DNA of 64,000 nt from Eutreptiella sp. 'Long Island Sound 2002' (Eukaryota > Euglenozoa > Euglenophyceae > Eutreptiales > Eutreptiaceae): positions 73,332,687-73,396,686 of the forward strand of contig OZ038382.1 in assembly GCA_964036045.1 (NCBI GenBank), written 5' to 3'. Below the pieces are notes generated by a model. That model saw only the letters and a program-made list of their open reading frames with translations. It searched no databases and was not told where the DNA came from. This document shows positions 34,728 to 44,518 of this stretch, one piece after another. Every line of letters begins with the position of its first letter. The first letter of the stretch is position 1. The position numbers were made by a program, and so were the translations under genes.

Positions 34728-35030
34728 CTGCACAGGACCACTCTGCATTTGCCCATAGCGCAGCTCCACCAGTTTCTGGGTGCTGTACACTAGCGCTGCC
34801 GAGTCGCCGCCAGGCCGCAGCCGCTCAATCATGGCGGCGATCAGACGCCTGCTCATGTCGCTGCGTGCGGCTTGGGAGGAGCGGTACGCGGGCACTTTGT
34901 GGTTGATGGTCGCGGCCCAGCGCACGCACAGCTCGTCATGCCGCTGCCGCAGTAGCGAAACGAGCGCAAAGCGGATGTCGTTCCGCTTGGCCTCTCTCGT
35001 AGCCTTGTCCTCTGTCTCGTCTGTGGCGAC
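34728..35030 (-). CDS. Kinase-gene exon: helical segment
   Basis: 101 codons in phase 0 at both ends (acceptor TTCATCTCAG, donor CAG/GTCCGG). The product starts VATDETEDKATREAKRND, then ALVSLLRQRHDELCVRWA, then MSRRLIAAMIERLRPGG and ALVYSTQKLVELRYGQMQ. It is rich in Arg/Leu/Glu with amphipathic helices and has no identifiable domain. LINE copy 2 begins immediately 3' of it, so the insertion just spared the splice donor. Confidence 0.72.
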
Positions 35031-35904
35031 CTGAGATGAAGTGTGCAATCGGCGCGTGCAAAGGGGCTGAAGGTTGCAGTTAAGAATTTGGCAACAACAC
35101 GCGGCCACGAGTGCGCGGCCACGAGTGCGGCTCAGTCTGTTCTTGACCGGGGGATAGGGGCACTGGGTGGGGCCTGCCCTATCCCATCGCCCCGAGTCAG
35201 GGGTATGTGCACGGTCTCCTGACGCAGGCGTGCGGGCGAGTAGTTGGCTCGGCCGCACGGGCCATGAATCGGGCTCCCAAAGTGGCCTCTTGGCTTGAAC
35301 GTCCGGACCTCTCGAGGCCAGACAGAAATCAGTGGCACACAGTTGGTGTCTTCTGCACGTGTATTTTCGGGCGGAGGCCGTGTGGCGGGCCATGAAGGTG
35401 AAGCGACTTGCTGGAGGGAACATCCAGATTGCACTTGCCTTTCTGTGGAGGAAGTCCTCTGCTTTGCGGTGTGGTGTGCGGGAAACCAAAAGGCTGAACA
35501 TCCGCATTGGCCTCCGTCTTATCTTTTCGTGGAGGAAATCCTCCGCTCTGCGATAGAGCGCGGGGCTACTCGCACTGCAGCCGCGTGTCAGGGGCCTCGG
35601 AACGTGGGGTAAAAGATGGACCTTTGTGGGTGAGAGCGGACCGGCAGTGCCACACCCACAGTGCGCCACATGGCGTCCATGACCTGCCGCATGCACCTCG
35701 ACCCAGGGCCAGAAGTTTCGAATCGCCACGACGGATGAGGGGTGTTGGACGGTAGGGACCTAAAGTTTAGGTGCGGGGGACTTAAAGTTTAGGTGGTAGA
35801 GCAAATGGTGGACAGTTGCCTGGGTTGTAACACGAGACCAGGGCTGGGATGGAGAGAAAGAGTGGTGTCTGGGGCGAACGTTCGGTGCCCCTCCCTTGAG
35901 GCAC
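35031..35904. other. Short intron of the kinase gene
   Basis: The 874-bp interval between two exons. It contains two similar phrases (GTGGAGGAAGTCCTCTGCTTTGCG and GTGGAGGAAATCCTCCGCTC types) at 35442 and 35530, a local duplication of about 90 bp. No coding content is seen. Confidence 0.5.
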
Positions 35905-36276
35905 AGAATCGGATGCGGAGGAGTAGAGGCTGAAAACCTCTGACACCAACCCCTTCAACTTGTCCGCCACGCGCTCCATTTCGAGGGCCGCCTCCGACAA
36001 CTGCTTAACCCCAGAGATGTCGTCCAGGCCAGCGATCCGGACGGGCTTCGGGATCAGGCTCCGTACGTGTGCAAGTGCGTCCAACAGGGTCTCCCTTGCC
36101 TCTCCAAATGTCGTGGTGGCGTTGACGAGCATTAAAGGTACGCCCGAGGCGTCATCGCGCGTGGCGTGGAGGGCGGTGGTCTTCATTACATCCTCCGCAC
36201 AGAGGAGGATGCGGTGGATGGCCGTTAAGATCTCGGAATCGACGGGCGCTGTGCTGTCATCAGAGCTCGACCGGTC
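35905..36276 (-). CDS. Kinase-gene exon: helical segment
   Basis: 124 codons in phase 0. The acceptor is weak (GCGTTATAG) and the donor is GTGCCT, so both ends are less certain than in the other exons. The protein has DSEILTAIHRILLCAEDVMK, then TFGEARETLLDALAHVRS, then GVKQLSEAALEMERVADKLK and VSEVFSLYSS. It looks like a helical bundle; I cannot assign a family. Confidence 0.62.
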
Positions 36277-36633
36277 CTATAACGCATTGGCAACCCTGAA
36301 CAACCGTCAATGACCGTCAACAACCTTCAGCAGAACCCAGCTATCAACAGCGTCAAAAGCTGTCAACCCTCAAGCGACCTCAACGTCCATCACCCCTGGA
36401 CAACCCCAACAATCATCAACAACAGCCACAAACTACAAACAACCTTCAGCGACCCTTATCATCAACCGCCCTCAACAACTCTTAGCGGCTCTCAACAGCC
36501 GTCAACTAACCCCTGCCCCAAAAGCAAATACCCGTGCTCAGTAAACAAGAGCCCTCCAAACATAAAAAACCCCAGACCCCCCCTTCAGCGACCTGAGACC
36601 GTTTGATGCCGCAAGCGATACCAAGAAAGACAG

Positions 36634-36659
36634 GTAGAGAGAGACAGAGAGTGAGAGAG

Positions 36660-36714
<55 letters not shown>

Positions 36715-36760
36715 GAGAGAGAGTGTGAGAGAGAGTGTGTGTGTGAGACAGAGAGAGGGA
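36634..36760 (+). repeat. (GA)n microsatellite
   Basis: GA dinucleotides, almost pure from about 36660 to 36725, with GTGAGAGA variants around them. Leu/Ser-repeat ORFs on the minus strand are artefacts. Confidence 0.97.
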
Positions 36761-36849
36761 AAGCAGGAGATGCAGAGCCAACAACCAACACTATCCGCCA
36801 TCTTACACACCGCCCATCTCGGCGGTAGGCAAGCTGGCTCATCGACCCT

Positions 36850-37830
36850 CAACAGCCCTGGATGACCTTAGACAGCTCCCACAAAACTGCTGATAGACAC
36901 AAAGGACCTCGTCACACAAAAAGACCAGCCACTGGTTGCACCACATGCTACTGTACAGTCAGCCCAAACCAAAAAGGGCCGAGTGCAGCCAGGTTTCCTC
37001 CGTCCTTTGTCCTGTTGTCTCCGCCCACCGGCCACATTTTCTTCGTGGGTTGGACTCTTCCATGTGGATGAAATGCTCCGGTTACTGATTGTTGCTCATG
37101 GTCTCCCGGAGGGGGATGGGTAGGAGACGTCAGCGTCGGAATCAGAGCTGGAGTCAGAGGAGTATGAGTTGGTGGAGGAGTTGGAGAGTGAAGTAGAAGA
37201 GGAGGTTCAATCAGTGCAAGCCTCCGCAGGAACGAAATCTTTGTCCGCACCACGCGATGGTGGTGCAGACACATGGTCCTACTGGTAATCATTGCATAAC
37301 TAGGGTCCATCAGGGATTTCTGCCAAAGGAGGTTGGCTTTGCACAATTGATGGCACCGACGCGGTTGTGAGTCGTCCCCATCACAAATGACAAAACCATT
37401 CATGTCAAAAGCATCACCTTAGATCATCTTCAACATCTTCATCATCATTGGGGCCGTCTTCTTCAACCATACTAATTGCCTCCTGGTGTTATAGGCCATG
37501 AGACTCTCGAATGCACGTAAAATTATTGTGTACCCGCTGAAGCAATTCAACTTTTGGACTTGAAGTGGTCAACCCATAGAACAACTTCAGATTGGGGACT
37601 GTGCACGGGCCATTCATGCCAAAAAGACCCTGTGTTTGCCTCAGCAACTGCTTCACATCGCTCAACGCGGAGGGAGTGACCGCCCCGCTGTGCCTCTTAG
37701 GCTTGGCCTATGGTTTTGCAAACCGCAAAGAGCGCTTCGAGGCAAACCATTTGGGTATTTTAGATACCTTGGAGGGTGTGCCAAAGCATTAGGATGAGAG
37801 GTCATCCATTTGGGCAGCGGTAGGGCTGGC
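36850..37830. other. Intron tract without supported genes
   Basis: Unique-looking DNA between the GA repeat and the element ORF at 37.8 kb. I found no convincing open frame or repeat. Confidence 0.4.
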
Positions 37831-37834
37831 AGTC

Positions 37835-38643
37835 TCAGCATATACTTGCTTGCACAAAACAGATGGAGGTGAGTGCTTCAGACCAATGTTTGTACCATTG
37901 CTTTTTTCCCTCAATCTCAGCAAACGACAGGAATTGCCCAGTATTACCAACAATGGGATCATCCAAGAAAGGGCAAATGTCCTCAAAGCTTGCAGCTAGA
38001 GTGTTGCACGTTGCAAAGGTGGGAGTAGAGGGGCAATCTTGTGCAGTGCACAGATGCCCCAACACATCTTTGCACGTCGTGCACCGCAAATGAAAATCAA
38101 AATGGCCCGCACACGAATGCAATTGCTGGTACCTGAGGACACACCGAATGTGCAAGCAACAGTCAACTAGCATGCCAACTGCAAATCCATCCAAGATTGC
38201 ACAACAATGTGACCGAAATTCAGCATTGTAAATATCAAAGCGTGGAATCTCGCCCACGGCGGGATGGGAGGCAAGGCTTACAAAATTTTGTTTGCATACA
38301 CACCAGCACCGATGGCTTTGGCCAAGCTCATTTGGAAGCGTCTCCTACGTTGATGTAGTGCATCAGCAGCAAGCCGACTATCATGCCTAGGCAAGAAGAC
38401 CGCATCTTTGATGCTTGCCTTTTGAATAGCACGAGTTTCCACACCATTTACCCTCTCGGCCTCAAAAGACATGCCGGCTGCCCTTACGGAGGCATTGGTG
38501 TACAAACGCCCATTGTCCAAGTGTTCAAGTGTGAGGGCTAGGCAAATAGCAAAACTTGTGGGATTGTGATCCCATCCGCCGTCACCGATGAAAGTGATTT
38601 CACCACCTTGCTTTTGGTCACTTGCCTGAGGTTGTGATAGCAC
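37835..38643 (-). pseudogene. Element-like protein fragment, unknown family
   Basis: Two minus-strand frames abut. 38643-38278 carries EITFIGDGGWDHNPTSFAIC, then SFEAERVNGVETRAIQKAS and AKAIGAGVYANKIL. 38257-37835 carries GEIPRFDIYNAEFRSHCCAI, then LHSCAGHFDFHLRCTTCKDV and NTLAASFEDICPFLDDPIVG. One frameshift would merge them into about 260 codons. GDGGWDH followed by a Cys/His cluster suggests a nuclease- or transposase-like protein, but I cannot place it. It is intronic and in the same sense as the kinase gene. Confidence 0.45.
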
Positions 38644-39777
38644 TAGTTGAGGTCATTGATCTGCTGCTGAATGGGGGTGCCGGGGGTGCTGTGACGCTCG
38701 CTCACCATTCTGCGTTGAAAATCTTGTCATCCAATTTTTTCAAAGCCGCAAATCAAAACCCAACGTTGTTGGACTTGCATATTCCTTTCCTTCAAAGGCA
38801 AAGAGAAATCACTTACAAATGCAGGTGCTCAGAGTTCCGGAATACCTCATATGGGGTCCCTGGGCGTGGAAACAAAGTGAATGGTAAAGCAATGACATCG
38901 GACAATCTGAAAGCAAGAAATTCCAAGTGTCAAAAAAGGATGCTTTCTTTTTGGCACGGTAATGCCTCAGTCACGTTAACCTCTGGGACCGGGTGCACAA
39001 GTTTGAGCAACCCCTACATTGAGCAACCCCTACAGCCCTGTGCTTGAGTGTGTATTTCGCTTAGCCCACTGTACAAAAGGGTTGGGCATCGCGACTCTCG
39101 AACCGAGGAGAGCCTTGGGTGTCGTCAGTTTTTCTTTTTCCCCTGTCTCCCATGGCTGCCGGTGCGGGAGGTGCATACACTAAAAAAGAATGGCAAATCT
39201 AGGCCACCGGTCCCTAGCCTAAAACACTATCCGCTCAACCATTGGGGGGGGGGGGTAATAATGCTAGCTCGGGGCACTCAATGTCTCCGGCAAATTTTCA
39301 ACTGAACCTACAAAACTGCCCATAACAAGACAGAAGTCCATTTCTCCAAATCCGCCCCCTCATCTGGCGCGTGTCCGTGTACCCCCCCCCCCCCCTGCTG
39401 CGGAGCAATTTGGAATTCGGCAAACCACCCCACATTTATGCAGGCGTCACAAGGTTCTTCGTATCTCGGGTAGTTGGTGGCCGTGGCCAAACACAATGTG
39501 CTACTGCCCGAGTGTATGGGAAGATGGTGGCAGCAACAACCCTCAAGGGACATAGACATTCTGCCGTGACCCGATTCGGGCCCAAGACGAAGCAGCCCTG
39601 TGTGGGCCGTTACCAATAAGCCGTGCTAGTGATTTGCAATTATTCGAGAGCACATTTGTAGGATTCGAATGCCGGGTCATAAAGAGAATCCACAAAAGAC
39701 GTTGTTTACCAGAGATAGTAAGGCGGTGGCCATGAAGGTTGGAGTCCGTTGAGGACAGCCGACCTGCCGATTTGTTG

Positions 39778-40486
39778 TACCCTCCCCCCCCCCTTGTCGT
39801 TCCCCACCCCGGGGAAGACGGTCCCCCACCACCCCCTGGGGGATGGTCACCAAGTGACGGTCCCCCACCCCCCCCTAGGGGACCACACCCCCACCGTACA
39901 CGCACATTTGCAGGCACAAAAATTGCAGCATAAAACGAAAGAATTCAGCATAGGATGCGTTCAAAGGGCTGCCAATGTACGGAGACCTAATCCTTGACCG
40001 GCTCGGTGTAAAATTTCTTGGTCTTGCTCCACTTCACCTTGAACTCTTGCACATGCTCACCACTTTGCACTGGAATGCTTGGGGCAGCACTCTTGGGTGG
40101 TGGTTTTGCCTTCTTGGTAGGAGGCTTGGCAGGCGCAAGCAGATTTTTGGGAACCCATTTCCCTTCGGGAATGTCCCTTGTAAAACAAGACCCGTGCTCT
40201 GAATGTCCAACGACCTGCGCCAAAACAGGTTCCCCCGTGGAGCGGATGAACATCACACTTGTCCCAGGGGGAAATATGGTTGTGCTATCAAGTTCCATTT
40301 CACCGAAAGTGAGCAAAATGTCCTGCCATGAGTGCAAGGGATGCAAGTGGTAGTGCCCCACAACACAGTCACGCACAGAACAACACAATGAGCCGCAACG
40401 AAAAATTTTGGGTTGACCAAGTGACGGTCCCCCACCCCCCCCGGGGGAACGACAAGGGGTGGGGAACGACAAGCGGGGGGAGGGTA
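39778..40486. mobile_element. 709-bp TIR element with C-run termini and TTG target duplication
   Basis: The left end reads TACCCTCCCCCCCCCCTTGT, then CGTTCCCCACCCC. The right end, read inverted, is TACCCTCCCCCCGCTTGT, then CGTTCCCCACCCC. TTG flanks both ends (39775-39777 and 40487-40489), giving a 3-bp target duplication. The right 131 bp (40356-40486) matches 6433-6556. The element contains the coding-like segment at 39987-40322 on the minus strand. Internal phrases CCAAGTGACGGTCCCCCAC recur at 39850, 40417 and, weaker, 63520 and 63820. Confidence 0.7.
39987..40322 (-). CDS. Tudor/SH3-like exon carried by the TIR element
   Basis: After an acceptor (CACTCATGGCAG at about 40323) the frame reads DILLTFGEMELDST, then FPPGTSVMFIRSTGEPVLAQ, then VPKNLLAPAKPPTKKAKPPP and SGEHVQEFKVKWSKTKKF. 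The SVMFIRSTGEPVLAQVVG strand pattern resembles small SH3/Tudor barrels. Segments at 43163-43393 (RVFYTRSNGVRVRATVVG) and 43813-44031 (SSGEHVQLFRMVYDRQKGF) match the two halves of this protein, so the family is at least twofold in the window. The role is unknown. Confidence 0.55.
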   Translation of the reverse strand, partial: DILLTFGEMELDSTTIFPPGTSVMFIRSTGEPVLAQVVGHSEHGSCFTRDIPEGKWVPKNLLAPAKPPTKKAKPPPKSAAPSIPVQSGEHVQEFKVKWSKTKKFYTEPVKD

Positions 40487-40559
40487 TTGGGAATGCACAA
40501 GACATCTGGTGATTCCCCATCATCATGATCTAGCATCCACCTATAACAAAGAACATGCA

Positions 40560-41269
40560 GCAAAACCAGGTGAAAATGGGTGGCAATTCAAATGTACCCC
40601 ATCCTCAATGCACAAGAAGCGTAAAAAAAACCCATTATGGAACAAGAAACTTGTGAAAAGGGGCTAAAATTAGGGTTCAAGCAGTTGCTGACATACAAAA
40701 CTTTGTGCTGTGTGCACACTGCATGAGCGGCATTCCCAAAAGGGGGTACAAGGAAGGGGCATGAAATGGGCCGCAGTGCGATGCACACATGGCCTAGGAA
40801 CCAGATAAACCATGCATCCGCCCCCCCCCCGCCCCTGCTGGCCATGACCCCTGCAGCCTGAGTAAAGACCCATGAAAGACTGCCTGGCCGACGGCAAACA
40901 GCCCTGAGGGCGAGACGCAACACTGATGGCTGATGGGTAACACTTGGCAAGCCTTTTAAACTGGTTTTTTCATTCATCAATCTCGCAATCCCTTGGAACT
41001 CATGTTTCTCTCTTCCGTTGACAAGTTGGAGTCTCCCCGGGAGATAGGGCGGGTGGGGGACAAGGGGATCAAGAACAAGGAGATGGGCAGGACAAAAGCG
41101 ATGAATCATTGAACAGGATCTGACCCGAACCAGCGACACCACAAATGCTTCTGCCATGCGGTGAACGAGCCTCTGCTTTTGGCAGCTCCAAGCACTGCGG
41201 TTTGAAGCTGCCCCAAGCCCCAACGGGGGAAGGACAATGGGGGCTGGGGGGGGGGGAAAGGGGGGGTAC
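40560..41269. other. Intron start of kinase gene, with C-runs
   Basis: No gene is seen. The first bases of this intron on the minus strand (just after 41270) are GTACCCCCCCTTTCCCCCCC, closely resembling the terminus of the C-run elements. Confidence 0.5.
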
Positions 41270-41677
41270 CTGCAGAGCATTCGAGGCCGCCTCCTCAAAA
41301 AGCAGCATGGCCTGCATTGTGTTTTGCATGACCTCCATCGAGGGCCCGCCGACTGGCATCAGTTGGGTGCAGAAGGACAGCAACTCCGCGTTGTTCGGGG
41401 GGTGGGCTCGGGACGTCAGCATTGATACCAGCGCGTCAAACAGCTCGGAGTACTTTGCCTGTCCATGGGGCGCGGCTGCGTCCCCAAACAGTGTCAGCCC
41501 TCCCACTGTGCCTGTGACTGCCCGCTTCCAATGGGTCAATACACCGTCCTTATTCAGCTTCAGCTTCTCGTAACCAAACTGCAGAAGGCTGTGGTCGACG
41601 CTGGTGGAGTGGTGAAGTCCCCCCTTGGCCCCGAGGCAGGCGCGGGTCTCACGGGCGAATGCGGCCGCCCGCTCCGC
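41270..41677 (-). CDS. Kinase-gene exon: most upstream exon seen
   Basis: 136 codons in phase 0 at both ends (acceptor TGTGTAATGTGCAG, donor CAG/GTACCC). The protein reads AERAAAFARETRACLGAKGG, then VDHSLLQFGYEKLKLNKDGV, then KYSELFDALVSMLTSRAHPP and ending MLLFEEAASNALQ. It is helical, without a recognised domain. No initiator is visible, so at least one more 5' exon lies at higher coordinates, possibly beyond the mobile-DNA zone or outside the window. Confidence 0.72.
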
Positions 41678-42172
41678 CTGCACATTACACATCAAAACTG
41701 TGGCTCGCAATTCCGCCATCAGCCCCCTGAGAAGAATGGGGGCAGTGGGGACCGGGTGTTCCGATCCGCGCAAACCCTGGGTCCGCACTCATGTACCCCG
41801 AAAACTTGACTTCGACCAACAAGCAGGTCATTTGAAAGACATGACACCGGACACTAGACGCTAGAGTTACCAGCCTTTGTGGATTCTACTGCAACCCTCC
41901 ACAAAACATCAAAGTGCGTTACACTGGAAATATCAACCGGCAAACCTACTCCACCTTAATGGTTCACCCCCTGACTCCCGCATCAGTGTGGATCGTGCAT
42001 GGGAGGTTGGAGCCATTGCACCTAGTCACGCCCAAAACGGCCCAAAAATTCGATACCACCTGCAAAATAGACAGTCTGATGGTATCATTCCAATCCCATC
42101 CCAAGTTCGAACCTTCCTTCCAATCTTTGGGCGTATAGCAAATAGGCTACAAAAAAAAAGTCATCTAGCATT

Positions 42173-43170
42173 AGGGGGAATCCTTGCACTGCGCGCGCAC
42201 TGCACGCTACTTTTAGACTATGTTCCCCCCGAAGAGCCCCCAGGCACACCCCTTGGAAACACCCTTAGAATTAGGTGACCCAAACTGCCCCAGCTCAAGA
42301 AAGTTGCAAACTACCCTCCCTTCACATACACACATCATGCACATCTGGAAAAGCCATGAACAGCGCATTGGTCGCCACCCTCAACAACACACAACTGTCT
42401 GATTGTTCCATTGTCAACTAAGTACAAGTTGAGAATACGCAACTTGCGTGCACAACATGACACAGTTGCAGAATTAAAGAAATGTCACATTGTCACATGT
42501 GTGTGTGTCAATGCAACCCGTAAAATATTGCAGTTCTCACTTGTCACACATGGACATCTTTTCAGGGTCAGACTTGGTGCAACAAAGGGCACATACATCC
42601 CGGACATCACCCACAACATCCTCATCATCATTGTCCTCCTGTGTAGGTGCGGTCCACACATGTGCAAGTACGTGTTCCCACGGATTATGGAGGGTACTGC
42701 ATCTGTCTTCGAATCAAAAATTGCTGCAAATGCAAGAGTACACAAACGTATTCATGCAACTCGGTACCGGATCCCCTCAATATGTTCCTTACGATGCCCT
42801 AGTGCCACATGCGTGCAAACAAGTGCTCAACACGTGCCCTATAGAAACCATGAACATCATTGCACTCCTTTCGTCGCTTGGCCAACTTCTTTCGACTGAT
42901 ACATGGGGGGAATCTTTGCACTGCGCGCGCACTGCGCGCTGCACTGCGCGCTACTTTTAGACTATGTTCCCCCCGAAGAGCCCCCAGGCACACCCCTTGG
43001 AAACGCCCTTAGAATTAAGTGACCCAAACTGCCCCAGCTCAAGAAAGTTGCAAACTACCTTCCCTTCACATAACACACATCCTGCACAACTGGAAAAGCC
43101 ATGAACAGCGCATTGGTCGCCACCCTCAAGAACACACAACTGTCTTTCTGTTCCATTCTCAACTAAGTAC
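42173..43170 (+). mobile_element. Miniature terminal-direct-repeat element (TRIM-like)
   Basis: Two direct copies of about 260 bp, 42173-42432 and 42908-43170, are about 95% identical. Both begin near GGGGGAATC and GCACTGCGCGCGCACTGC, include CCCCCCGAAGAGCCCCCAGG, and end CAACTAAGTACA. They enclose about 475 bp with no coding capacity. The layout fits a terminal-repeat retrotransposon in miniature; a simple segmental duplication is the alternative. Confidence 0.6.
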
Positions 43171-43393
43171 ACATGGACTCCATCTTGCATTGGTGATTTA
43201 CCACCCGTAGTGCATCTTGGTAGTACTCCAAGTGGATGAGCCCATCTCCCGCCATCCCAACCACCGTGGCACGAACTCGCACACCGTTGGAGCGGGTGTA
43301 GAACACCCGATCGCCAAGACTCAAATCCATGAAGAAAGTGTTTCTAAGAAAGGAGGAGGGGGGTATGAGGTCCTGTAGCATATGTGCAAGCAC
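43163..43393 (-). CDS. Tudor/SH3-like segment
   Basis: A minus-strand frame with MDLSLGDRVFYTRSNGVRV, RATVVGMAGDGLIHLEYYQD and ending RVVNHQCKMESM. It has the same barrel-like pattern as 39987-40322 (VMFIRSTGEPVLAQVVG). It is probably an exon of an element-borne gene, with the C-terminal half at 43813-44031 being a second, separate copy upstream on the minus strand. Confidence 0.5.
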   Translation of the reverse strand: MLAHMLQDLIPPSSFLRNTFFMDLSLGDRVFYTRSNGVRVRATVVGMAGDGLIHLEYYQDALRVVNHQCKMESMCT

Positions 43394-43597
43394 GATAGAT
43401 CAATGTGTGCACACGAGCATTGCACCTTGCCATGCCTTGGTACAACCATGCTACACCTTGCCATGCCTTGACCCAAACGTGCTACGCCTTGCAAAACCTC
43501 CGCTAGGGGTCATCATGATGCCCCTAGGGGCCCCTAGTATCTCAAAGTATGGGTCTCTAGTACCCCCCCCCTTGTATAAGCTACGCCAATGTACGGA

Positions 43598-44117
43598 ATT
43601 ATTACGGTCCCTACACCCACTATACCTTGGGCAAGGGCGTAGCTTGCGCGTAACACATACAACTACCCACACACACGTGCGCGCGCGCATGGTATGAGTG
43701 CACCTTGACCTCTGCCCACATTTCCAAGTGTATGCAAACGCAAGGACGCCTTGGGAACATGATAATTTCAGGTTCACACCCATGTTGGCACAAGCAATGA
43801 AGAATGCGAAGCCTACAAAAGTTCGACTTGGAAACCCTTCTGGCGATCATACACCATGCGGAACAATTGCACATGCTCACCACTTGAACATGCCTTTGGC
43901 CGAGGCTTAGGGGCTGGTTTGGGCTCGGGCAACTTCAAATTCTTGGAAATCAACTTGCCTTGCATGTGGCATGTTGCATGTGTCCCTGGCTCCATGTAAT
44001 TGGTAAATGTGACGACAAACCCATGTCTCATGTGGCTGCACTACATTTCGTACGCAATTAAAATTACGTACACAATTATTACGGTCCCTACGCCTACTGT
44101 AGCTTGGACAAGGGCGT
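43598..44117 (+). repeat. Direct repeat pair with AATTATTACGGTCCCTAC core
   Basis: About 44 bp at 43598-43641 recur at 44073-44117 (core TTATTACGGTCCCTAC, then CAAGGGCGTAG). They bracket the small coding-like segment 43813-44031 and may be element ends. Confidence 0.55.
43813..44031 (-). CDS. C-terminal half of Tudor/SH3-like element protein
   Basis: The frame reads GFVVTFTNYMEPGTHATCHM, GKLISKNLKLPEPKPAPKPR and SSGEHVQLFRMVYDRQKGFQ. It matches the second half of 39987-40322: a Lys-Asn-Leu segment, a Pro/Lys linker, then SGEHVQ. It is probably a decayed paralogue. Confidence 0.5.
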   Translation of the reverse strand: MRHGFVVTFTNYMEPGTHATCHMQGKLISKNLKLPEPKPAPKPRPKACSSGEHVQLFRMVYDRQKGFQVELL

Positions 44118-44227
44118 AGGGTACGGCCAGACGCCCAAATAGTTGCACCGCGCGCGCACTGCGCGCGCGCTGCGCTTAAGGCTCCCCCATGGCCATGCCA
44201 CATGGAGGCGCCCCTTGTATGCACCAT

Positions 44228-44420
44228 CAACTCAAGGGGCCATGCAAGAGAGCGTGGATTGAGAGTCCCTAACCCCAACTCAAGGGGCCACGCAACAAAG
44301 CATGGATTGCGAGGCCGTAACCCCAACTCAAGGGGCCACGCAACAGAGCGTGGATTGCGAGTCCGTTACCCCAACTCAAGGGGCCAGACAACAAAGCGTG
44401 GATTGAGAGTCCCTAACTTG
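44228..44420 (+). repeat. Four tandem 49-bp repeats
   Basis: Units starting CAACTCAAGGGGCCA occur at about 44228, 44277, 44326 and 44375, each with AGCGTGGATTG(A/C)GAGTCC. Unit spacing is constant at 49 bp with few mismatches. There are no variable spacers, so this is not a CRISPR. Confidence 0.9.
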
Positions 44421-44518
44421 CATACCTTTGTACACTTATGGGCCTTTGCCCATTTTGTGCCCTTTTGGTCGCATCCCACGCATGCGACCAAAGGCTATAA
44501 TCAATGGTGTGGTTGTCC

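Larger units (their letters stand above)
11350..41677 (-). other. Large intron-rich host gene: helical N-terminus plus protein kinase (6 exons visible)
   Basis: Six minus-strand open blocks can be spliced in one frame: 41677-41270, 36276-35905, 35030-34728, 30323-30112, 24585-24300 and 11658-11350. Junction phases are 0, 0, 0, 2 and 0. Every block has an AG before it and a GT after it on the minus strand, and none contains an internal stop. The sum is about 630 codons, and neither the start codon nor the kinase C-lobe is in view. The first four exons are helical and unrecognised; the last two are a canonical kinase N-lobe and hinge through the catalytic loop. Introns of about 5.0, 0.9, 4.4, 5.5 and 12.6 kb hold mobile elements, several in the same sense as the gene. 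The assembly is inferred from sequence without transcript evidence. Confidence 0.72.

Noticed and set aside
36506-36852. Ser/Leu repeat ORFs on the minus strand
   Set aside because: Direct translation of the (GA)n microsatellite.
44228-44420. CRISPR-like array
   Set aside because: Four 49-bp units are contiguous without unique spacers, no cas genes are present, and the context is eukaryotic.
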